Below, one piece after another: positions 36,046 through 41,509 of a stretch of DNA of 41,509 bases (position 1 is its first letter; each line of letters opens with the position of its first letter). Below the pieces are notes generated by a model. That model searched no databases, was not told the DNA's origin, and saw only the letters and a program-made list of their open reading frames with translations. This stretch comes from a virus. The DNA lies in IMG/VR virus record IMGVR_UViG_3300042542_001960, positions 1-41,509 of that record; one strand, written 5' to 3'. The position numbers and the translations under genes were made by a program.

Positions 36046-36360
36046 ATGGCTCTATATCCCGAAGGCACAGCACCACTACCCTTGGACGACGTCCAGAGGG
36101 CAGCCAACAAAGCGAATGAACTAAGCCGTCAGGCTCTCGGTCAGAATGGAGCGGTTGTTTTGTCGGGCTCCGCAAACATCTCTGGTATCAACTTTGTCGC
36201 GATCCAGTTCTTGGCATCTACCGATGTTACCGTTTTGACTGCTCCAGGAATTACTGGCGCTGGTGGGCTACTCACAACTTTCCCCGCCGGTGTGACAATC
36301 TACGGAGACTTTAGAGCTATCACTATCACTAGCGGATTGTTAATCGCTTACAAGGCTTAA
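36046..36360 (+). CDS. Putative decoration or head-fibre protein, 104 aa
   Basis: The N-terminus is helical (DDVQRAANKANELSRQALG). The remaining part is a beta-rich small domain (FVAIQFLASTDVTVLTAPGIT, LLTTFPAGVTIYGDFRAITITSGLLIAYKA) of a type common in short phage structural proteins. The ending 'F..ITITSG..IAYK' recurs in many phage small proteins next to capsid genes. It is likely a virion surface protein; the exact role is not shown. Confidence 0.65.
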   Translation: MALYPEGTAPLPLDDVQRAANKANELSRQALGQNGAVVLSGSANISGINFVAIQFLASTDVTVLTAPGITGAGGLLTTFPAGVTIYGDFRAITITSGLLIAYKA

Positions 36361-36363
36361 GCC

Positions 36364-36702
36364 ATGCCACAGTTAGGGGCGACCCTGTCTTTGCAGAATG
36401 CACGGCAAAGCGAAGATGAGGTAGATGTATTACAGAATTCTAGTTCTGGTATTATTTCTGCTACTTCCATTGTATGTACCGGCGACTCCAAGATTTGGAG
36501 TGCTCGTTCGGTTGTTCCGTCTGGGGCTACAGTTAATTTTTCCCTTTTATCGGGCCCTGCTATTTTCTCTGGTGGTGTCAACGGTTTCACCTTAACCTTT
36601 ACCGGTATTGGACAACTTCAAATTCTACAAGTCGTACAAGGAACTCCGGGAGATTACTCTGACGGTGTTTCTGTTCGAACCTTACCGGGGGTAAACTGTT
36701 GA
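36364..36702 (+). CDS. Putative small virion protein, 112 aa
   Basis: A beta-rich protein starting MPQLGATLSLQNARQSEDEVD, with Ser/Gly/Thr-rich strands (FSLLSGPAIFSGGVNGFTLTFTGIGQLQILQVVQG). This resembles an immunoglobulin-like or fibre-associated domain. It is close behind the previous gene and its stop overlaps the next start as TTGA. A role in the virion is inferred from position and composition. Confidence 0.6.
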   Translation: MPQLGATLSLQNARQSEDEVDVLQNSSSGIISATSIVCTGDSKIWSARSVVPSGATVNFSLLSGPAIFSGGVNGFTLTFTGIGQLQILQVVQGTPGDYSDGVSVRTLPGVNC

Positions 36703-36830
36703 ACCCAACCCCCAAAGAAGAAGACCTCTTGGCTTGCATCAAATACCTTTGTGACGAAGGGTTCATTACTATCTACCAAGACGAAAAAGACGAGTGGTTT
36801 GTGAGAATTGCAGAAGTTGACAATGTTTGA
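36699..36830 (+). CDS. Micro-gene, acidic 43-aa protein, TTG start
   Basis: A TTG that overlaps the previous stop as TTGA opens a 43-codon frame (MNPTPKEEDLLACIKYLCDEG...). It is acidic with a helix then two strands (FITIYQDEKDEWFVRIAEV), like a small winged or beta-hairpin protein. The exact overlap and the normal composition support it. Function unknown. Confidence 0.55.
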   Translation: MNPTPKEEDLLACIKYLCDEGFITIYQDEKDEWFVRIAEVDNV

Positions 36831-36858
36831 TTTGTAGAGGATAGATAAGGAGACCTTT

Positions 36859-38619
36859 ATGGCAGCACTAACCGGACAAACAATTGCCAGCACTTATCCG
36901 CAGTTGCTCAAGACTGCTGCTGTTGGTGGTTTATCTGCTACCCCTACTATAGTCGAGGATGGTGACGGCACATCGTCGGCCCTTTCCGTCAGTACAGTCG
37001 GGGCGTCGGTAGCTGGTACTTTAGCCGCTTCTGGAAATTTTTCGATAGACTCCACAAAGTTCGCGGTAATCGCAGCTTCTGGAAACACTTCAGTTGCTGG
37101 AACTTTTGATACGGCTGGGGATTTCAAGGTAAGTGTAAACAAGTTCACCGTTGCCGCCATAACCGGAAACACGGTTGTAGCTGGAACTCTGAATGTTTCT
37201 GGTAACTCTGGATTTTCTTCCGATCTATCTGTGGCCGGAACCCTGTCAGTAGGGACCTTCAACCCGACAAACCTTTTAGTTGGTGGGACCGCGTCAGTGC
37301 TCGGTAATTTTGATGTTAATAGCACCAAGTTTACTGTGAACGCCACCTCAGGTAATACGACTGTTGCCGGAACCTTGGATGTTACGGGAACTATCACAGG
37401 TTCTTTGAACGGTAATGCCAGCACCGCGACTACTCTCGCAACGGCCAGGACAATCGCAATTTCTGGCGACATAACCGGAACAGCAACTTCTTTCAACGGA
37501 TCCGCTAATATCGCAATAGCTTCGGCAATCACCGCAGGTTCAATTGTTGACGCTGATGTTAACAATAGCGCAGCGATTGCAGACACAAAACTAGCTACAA
37601 TTTCAACGGCTGGTAAAGTTTCTAATTCTGCGACTACTGCTACGGCTGCCAACACTCCTAGCACGATTGTTCTTCGCGGAGCTTCTGGTGAGTTCGCTTG
37701 TGGCGCGATTACGGGTTCTCTAACTGGTAATGCCAGCACCGCAACTACTGCAGCTACCTTGACAACTGCTAGAACAATCGCAATTTCTGGGGACGTAACT
37801 GGGACGGCTACTTCTTTCAACGGTTCTTCGGATATTACAATATCTTCAGCTATTACCCCAGGTTCAATTGTTAACGCTGATGTTAATGCTAGCGCAGCGA
37901 TTGCGGACACAAAATTAGCCACTATTTCGACGGCTGGAAAAGTCTCGAATTCAGCGACAACCGCTACTGCTGCCGCCTCTTCGAACACGATTGTTCTTCG
38001 GGGAGCTTCTGGTGAGTTTGCTTGTAGTCAGATAAACGGATTATCTTTAAGCAGAGGCGGCAATAACAGCATTACTTCGAATATTGCTGTTGGTAATTCG
38101 GCTTTGGCAACTAACACAACTGGAAGCAACAACACAGCCACCGGAGTAGGCGCCCTCGCCACAAACTCCACTGGTTCCAGTAATACTGCTAATGGGCAGG
38201 GAGCACTTTATACTAATAATGGAAGTGGCAATGTTGCTGTTGGTATAAATGCACTCTTCAACAATACAATTGGGGGTAATAACTGTGCTATTGGCAGGAA
38301 TTCTCTTATTGCAAATATAGATGGTAACTCCAATACTGCTTTAGGATTTCAGGCTGGGGATACAATTCAAACTGGTGGAAATAATATATGTATTGGGGCT
38401 GGAGCAGATGTTAATACAGGATCAAGAGCTAATTGTATTGTTCTTGGGGCCAATGCGACAGCACAGGTTGACGGAGAGATTGCTTTTTCCTCTACTCTCG
38501 CAACCAAAACGACTATTGGCGCGAACGGGGGAGCAACCGCCCTCACAGCTCTTCCAGTTGGGTACATCCGAATTCGTATTGGCGCGAACGCTTTTCAAAT
38601 CCCATATTATAATGTATGA
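36859..38619 (+). CDS. Fibre protein with tandem duplication and YadA-like head repeats, 586 aa
   Basis: Low-complexity Ala/Thr/Ser/Gly/Asn make-up marks a fibrous beta-structured protein. The N-terminal third has three copies of KF-x-V-x-A-x2-GNT-x-VAGT (near residues 67, 95, 157). Residues 181-284 and 286-393 are a tandem duplication. Residues about 408-505 have repeated NxA-x-G-x2-A/S-L units (AVGNSALAT, TATGVGALAT, AVGINALF, CAIGRNSL), like the left-handed beta-roll of YadA-type adhesin heads. It is probably a trimeric receptor-binding or head fibre. The C-terminus (YIRIRIGANAFQIPYYNV) may cap the trimer. Confidence 0.82.
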   Translation: MAALTGQTIASTYPQLLKTAAVGGLSATPTIVEDGDGTSSALSVSTVGASVAGTLAASGNFSIDSTKFAVIAASGNTSVAGTFDTAGDFKVSVNKFTVAAITGNTVVAGTLNVSGNSGFSSDLSVAGTLSVGTFNPTNLLVGGTASVLGNFDVNSTKFTVNATSGNTTVAGTLDVTGTITGSLNGNASTATTLATARTIAISGDITGTATSFNGSANIAIASAITAGSIVDADVNNSAAIADTKLATISTAGKVSNSATTATAANTPSTIVLRGASGEFACGAITGSLTGNASTATTAATLTTARTIAISGDVTGTATSFNGSSDITISSAITPGSIVNADVNASAAIADTKLATISTAGKVSNSATTATAAASSNTIVLRGASGEFACSQINGLSLSRGGNNSITSNIAVGNSALATNTTGSNNTATGVGALATNSTGSSNTANGQGALYTNNGSGNVAVGINALFNNTIGGNNCAIGRNSLIANIDGNSNTALGFQAGDTIQTGGNNICIGAGADVNTGSRANCIVLGANATAQVDGEIAFSSTLATKTTIGANGGATALTALPVGYIRIRIGANAFQIPYYNV

Positions 38620-38948
38620 GCAATACAACTTACACTTGGAAAGTTACCAGCATGAGTGTCCTGCCCGAACAGGGTGGGGAAGCTGATGTTGTGGTTCTTA
38701 CAACATACAATGTCATAGGAGTACAAGATCAAACAACTGCCGATATTGGGGGGATACAACAATTCACCTATACTGGTGGGGAATTCACACCCTACGAAGA
38801 TTTGACCGAAGAACAGGTGGTCGGATGGATTCAGTCGGCACTTGGCGGAGACGGGATTAACTCTATTTATTCGTGTATCGACGGACAGATCAATTCCATT
38901 TTGAATCCTCCCCCAACACCGCAACCTGAACCTTTACCTTGGAGTTAA
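38616..38948 (+). CDS. Fibre-linked conserved phage protein, 110 aa
   Basis: The start overlaps the fibre stop as ATGA. The motif order TYTWKVTSMSVLPEQGGEADVVV, then GGEFTPYEDLTEEQVVGWIQSALG, is of a small family that often lies directly after phage fibre genes; I recall it without a confirmed function. The C-terminus is Pro-rich (PPPTPQPEPLP). A chaperone or a minor tail component is possible. Confidence 0.7.
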   Translation: MSNTTYTWKVTSMSVLPEQGGEADVVVLTTYNVIGVQDQTTADIGGIQQFTYTGGEFTPYEDLTEEQVVGWIQSALGGDGINSIYSCIDGQINSILNPPPTPQPEPLPWS

Positions 38949-38949
38949 T

Positions 38950-39147
38950 GTGGCCCCCAAGGACAACGAAAGACTAGCTCGTATCGAAACGAAGCTGGAT
39001 ACCGCTCTAAACCATTTAGGGGACCACGAGGCAAGAGTTCGGTTTATAGAAAAGGCTTGGTGGAAGCAGTCGGCCATCATAGGGGCTCTCATCGCTTGCA
39101 TATCTTGGTTCGGACCGGTTCTTAGGAAACATATTTTTGGTTCGTAA
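38950..39147 (+). CDS. Coiled-coil plus membrane-span protein, holin-like, 65 aa
   Basis: A GTG start opens a frame with an N-terminal coiled coil (RLARIETKLDTALNHLGDHEARVRFIE) and one membrane span (SAIIGALIACISWFGPVL). The same build is seen in XhlA-type and some holin-associated proteins. It opens the lysis cassette, so it is probably a holin partner or antiholin. Its end overlaps the frame upstream of the spanin start. Confidence 0.65.
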   Translation: MAPKDNERLARIETKLDTALNHLGDHEARVRFIEKAWWKQSAIIGALIACISWFGPVLRKHIFGS

Positions 39148-39175
39148 TTCTTACGCATGGAGCTATATTAAGCCC

Positions 39176-39562
39176 ATGAGACTATTAATCTTCCCCTTAT
39201 TGTTATTGGTCGGTTGTTCCACAATTAAACCCAAGGGCTCTCCAGAATTTGGTGGGGTTACCCGTAAGGTCGATGCCGTAGAACAGGCGGTCAACTCTGG
39301 CGATCTCCCCACCATCAAGAAGGAGTTCGGTAGTCTAAAGTCTCAACTGTCCTCTGCTCAAGCTGCCTGCGAAGCTCAGGCTGGGGACTACGAACGTATT
39401 GCCAAAGAAGCCAACGATTGGAAGGCTAAGCAACGGAAAGCCTTGAAAGAGCTTTGGATCTATCGAGGTGCTCTTATCGCGCTAGCTCTATGGATCTTTA
39501 GGGGTTTCATCTTTAGCGGTATCATGTTCGTGGCTAGGAAGTTTGTAGGGATTCCTTGGTGA
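39176..39562 (+). CDS. Candidate unimolecular spanin (u-spanin), 128 aa
   Basis: The N-terminus is a lipoprotein signal ending in LLVGC (Cys14), which would place the lipidated end in the outer membrane. The C-terminal 35 residues hold a membrane span (GALIALALWIFRGFIFSGIMFVA) for the inner membrane. A charged helical middle (KKEFGSLKSQLSSAQAACEAQ) can bridge the periplasm. These are the three parts of a u-spanin like phage T1 gp11, which fuses the two membranes at the last step of lysis. I start at ATG 39176, directly before the signal; 13 extra codons upstream are possible but would spoil it. Confidence 0.78.
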   Translation: MRLLIFPLLLLVGCSTIKPKGSPEFGGVTRKVDAVEQAVNSGDLPTIKKEFGSLKSQLSSAQAACEAQAGDYERIAKEANDWKAKQRKALKELWIYRGALIALALWIFRGFIFSGIMFVARKFVGIPW

Positions 39563-39903
39563 ACTTCCTTAAAACCAACGTACAGGGCTTAATAGCCCTT
39601 TTGGGGGCTCTTGGTCTGTTCTTTGGGCTAGGACCCCTCCTTCAGCATATAGACCCCACAGCGGGGATTATAGACATCGGAGCCCTACATTTACTAGTGT
39701 TCGGGTCGGTCAAATTTCTATTAGGGGTATTCATGGTGTGGCTCGTCGTTGCTTTTGACTGGAAGCCCTTCGATAAGTATTTGGACACCGGGGCGTTTGC
39801 AGACGACTTCCGTGAACTACACCCAGAGATGAAAGCTAAGTTACTGGTCTATCTCTTCATCGGTCTTTTGATTACATTCGCTCTGTGTACCAGAGGCTCT
39901 TAA
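39559..39903 (+). CDS. Putative holin, 114 aa, three membrane spans
   Basis: The GTG at 39559 overlaps the spanin stop as GTGA. Three hydrophobic segments are seen: about residues 8-27 (GLIALLGALGLFFGLGPLL), 42-66 (LHLLVFGSVKFLLGVFMVWLVVAF) and 93-109 (LLVYLFIGLLITFALC). Charged segments between them and the place between spanin and endolysin support a holin that makes holes in the inner membrane at lysis time. Function by context only. Confidence 0.65.
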   Translation: MNFLKTNVQGLIALLGALGLFFGLGPLLQHIDPTAGIIDIGALHLLVFGSVKFLLGVFMVWLVVAFDWKPFDKYLDTGAFADDFRELHPEMKAKLLVYLFIGLLITFALCTRGS

Positions 39904-40442
39904 ATGTTCTATTCCCTCAAGAGATTATTCTTGCGGTGCTTCTTTTCTTCGCAGGATCTGGAGTGGGAAATTCTAATCCGAAAGATCCTCGACCCGAAAA
40001 GATCATTGGATTCGCAAGAACCACTATCGGGATCAAAGAAGCCACAGGTAAAAACGACGGGGAAGACGTCGAAGAAATCCTCGAAAGCGTCGGGCTCGAG
40101 GGGACGGGCGCCCCGTGGTGCGCAGCCTACGTCGTCTGGGTTGGAGACTCTGCCCTCGGGAGAGATCGTAATCCCTACCCGAGAAGTGCGTGGTCGCCAG
40201 ATTTCGTCAGGAACCCAACTTGGAATCGGGGCCGTGGTCGATTACCCACCGAAGCGAGCACCTTCGGGGTCTATTTTCAAAGCCTTAAAAGAGTGGGGCA
40301 CACAGGATTAGTTGAGAAAGTATCTGGCGATTTTGCCATAACGATTGAAGGTAATACCAACAACGGGGGCAGTAGAGACGGAGATGGCGTGTATCGACGC
40401 CGGCGTCTCTTGAGCACCCTGTTAGCAAAGGATTGGTTATGA
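39885..40442 (+). CDS. Endolysin, CHAP-like amidase/peptidase, 185 aa
   Basis: The catalytic pattern of CHAP/TIGR02594-type enzymes is present: GAPWCAAYVVWVGDSAL (Cys79) and RVGHTGLVEKVSG (His139), followed by TIEGNTNNGG. The N-terminal hydrophobic segment (IILAVLLFFAGSGVG, about 13-27) may be a signal or signal-anchor sequence, so export could be independent of the holin. It should cut peptidoglycan cross-links or stem peptides. The GTG start overlaps the holin end by 19 bases; the true start could be a little downstream. Confidence 0.85.
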   Translation: MYQRLLNVLFPQEIILAVLLFFAGSGVGNSNPKDPRPEKIIGFARTTIGIKEATGKNDGEDVEEILESVGLEGTGAPWCAAYVVWVGDSALGRDRNPYPRSAWSPDFVRNPTWNRGRGRLPTEASTFGVYFQSLKRVGHTGLVEKVSGDFAITIEGNTNNGGSRDGDGVYRRRRLLSTLLAKDWL

Positions 40443-40849
40443 GTTTAAGAATCGGCGCCGTAGGAGTACAACGAGTTTCGGCCAAGCTATTGGAACATGG
40501 TTTCCTAGTTAGCCTTCCAGTATTTGATTCTGGGTATGACTTGGTATCGGATTGGGGTGGCAAACTCCACCGTATCCAAGTCAAGTCGACCATCGGTAAC
40601 GAAGATCAACGCAGGAGAAAGATCAAGTTCTTAGCGGTTAAGGGGCCGGGATATGGGTGGGGGTCTATGAAGAATATAAATAAAACCAAGAGCATCTACA
40701 GCAGAAGCGATTGCGATACCTTTATCTTTTATCATATCACGCAAGATGCTTTATTTGTGATGCCTCGATCTAAGATGCCTAAAACCAAGTCTATCTACTT
40801 GGAACCTAATTCAAAATGGCGTGATAATTGGGCTGTTATCAAAGACTAG
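40439..40849 (+). CDS. PD-(D/E)XK-like nuclease protein, 136 aa
   Basis: The early part (GVQRVSAKLLEHGFLVSLPVFDSGYDLVSDWGGKLHRIQVKST) has the order expected for a PD-(D/E)XK fold: an acidic residue in GYDLV, then Q-V-K in HRIQVK. It resembles small phage nucleases and group I-intron-like or resolvase-type enzymes. It overlaps the endolysin stop as ATGA. A role in DNA processing or attack on competing DNA is possible; nothing decides its target. Confidence 0.7.
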   Translation: MSLRIGAVGVQRVSAKLLEHGFLVSLPVFDSGYDLVSDWGGKLHRIQVKSTIGNEDQRRRKIKFLAVKGPGYGWGSMKNINKTKSIYSRSDCDTFIFYHITQDALFVMPRSKMPKTKSIYLEPNSKWRDNWAVIKD

Positions 40850-40884
40850 TTGCCCAGCAGGATCAAATCAGTTAAATATTCTTT

Positions 40885-41509
40885 ATGCCCATAGCTGATT
40901 CTACGCTAATCCTTGAAGGTCAACAGGATTTTTCGGGCGGGATGGACTCAAGTCTTTCCCCCACTTTGATAAATGGGAACTCTGTAGCCACGGCTGTCAA
41001 TCTTACGTTCCGTGGTGGTCGCCCCAGCAGTCGTCCCGGTTTTCGGCAGGTCTCTTTAGTTAGTGGAGCCAACGCAGGTCTAGATATTCTCACAAACCAG
41101 TATTTCCAAGGCTCTGCTTTTTACTTGGAGCGTCGTCAGAATTTCAACTCCTGCATCATCGGAGTCTTCGGGGGTAATGTTATTAAGATCGATCTCGGCA
41201 GTTTTGAAGTTAGCCGAGTGTATCCTTTGGATGGTTCGGGAAATCCTGTGGTTGGTACTGCTATGGATCCGTTTGAGAAGTGCTTTTTTGTACAAGCAGA
41301 AAAGTACATGATCATCCAAAACGGAAAGAACGTGGCTTTAATTTGGGACGGAGATAACCTATATCGCTCTGGTGTTGGGCCCGCTGGCTCGACTGGAGCA
41401 GTCTCACAACTCCATACCCTTGATCCAGGGACTATCATGGCTTACGGGCAAGGTCGTCTTTTTGTTGCTTCGCCCGATAGGACTGAAATTACGGCTGGGG
41501 ATCTCGTGT
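40885..41509 (+). CDS. Tail protein, nozzle/tubular-B-like, partial (N-terminal 208 aa)
   Basis: The frame is open from ATG 40885 to the window end. The start DFSGGMDSSLSPTLINGNSVATAVNLTFRGGRPSSRPGF is the typical beginning of podovirus tail tubular protein B or nozzle proteins: 'F.GG', then a run of residues with N-x-T/R and R-P-G. It is beta-rich thereafter, with repeated aromatic and hydrophobic strands (FFVQAEKYMIIQNGKN). It should form the tail channel below the portal. The rest of the gene lies outside the window. Confidence 0.75.
   Translation, partial: MPIADSTLILEGQQDFSGGMDSSLSPTLINGNSVATAVNLTFRGGRPSSRPGFRQVSLVSGANAGLDILTNQYFQGSAFYLERRQNFNSCIIGVFGGNVIKIDLGSFEVSRVYPLDGSGNPVVGTAMDPFEKCFFVQAEKYMIIQNGKNVALIWDGDNLYRSGVGPAGSTGAVSQLHTLDPGTIMAYGQGRLFVASPDRTEITAGDLV

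Noticed and set aside
36894-37988. 364-codon open frame on the minus strand inside the fibre gene
   Set aside because: It mirrors the Ala/Thr-rich codon repeats of the fibre; its product is low-complexity Val/Ala/Pro/Glu sequence, and it has no ribosome binding site or minus-strand neighbours.
39904-40311. 135-codon plus-strand frame starting just after the holin stop
   Set aside because: It overlaps the endolysin in another phase; the endolysin has catalytic Cys and His motifs while this frame is Lys/Ser-rich without features.
1-41509. CRISPR array, toxin-antitoxin pair or classic anti-phage defence system
   Set aside because: No regular repeat-spacer pattern and no recognised defence gene motif was found; the paired small proteins at 8929-9176 are only a speculative case and are listed as a finding.

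Overview
The window is part of the genome of a double-stranded DNA bacteriophage. It carries a large terminase, portal, putative scaffold, major capsid protein, a tail-tube/nozzle-like protein cut by the right edge, a fibre, a complete lysis cassette and a phage replication set. No tail tape measure, tail sheath or tail-assembly chaperone genes are seen, which fits a short-tailed (podovirus-like) virion. A candidate unimolecular spanin (N-terminal lipobox plus C-terminal membrane segment) points to a Gram-negative host. No integrase, repressor, tRNA, CRISPR array or insertion sequence was found. The host species cannot be named from the sequence.

Layout: (1) 1-10.7 kb, minus strand: a tightly packed chain of small genes, many joined by ATGA/GTGA overlaps, including two compact C5-methyltransferase-like paralogues, a GP88-like gene and rIIB/rIIA-like genes. 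Several micro-genes of 35-47 codons fit exactly into the gaps. (2) 10.7-15.4 kb, mixed strands: a structured intergenic region, an isolated plus-strand small-terminase-like gene, about 860 bases of non-coding, repeat-bearing, partly AT-rich DNA (a candidate origin), then an FkbM-type methyltransferase, a plus-strand structural-like gene and a UPF0489-like gene. (3) 15.4-25.8 kb, minus strand: primase-helicase, family A DNA polymerase, a run of small genes, a secreted 3D-domain protein, a putative ssDNA-binding partner, a Cas4-like Fe-S nuclease, an SF2 helicase and a RuvC-like resolvase. (4) 25.8 kb to the end, plus strand: large terminase, portal, scaffold, a glycosyltransferase-FkbM-glycosyltransferase cassette, major capsid protein with a strong terminator, small virion-like proteins, a fibre with YadA-like repeats, the lysis genes, a PD-(D/E)XK-like protein and the start of a tail protein.

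The two arms diverge at about 25.8 kb, between resolvase (minus) and terminase (plus). The minus arm would supply DNA replication, recombination and host takeover; the plus arm builds and releases the virion. The most unusual points are the sugar/methyl-transfer cassette inside the head module, a 15-residue motif [ED]FV-x4-RA-x3-GQ shared by two distant genes, the iteron-bearing non-coding region with a 41-base inverted repeat, the detached small-terminase-like gene, and intergenic hairpins whose mismatches are G-U pairs only in the sense RNA.

All functional calls come from reading motifs and gene order; no database search was run.
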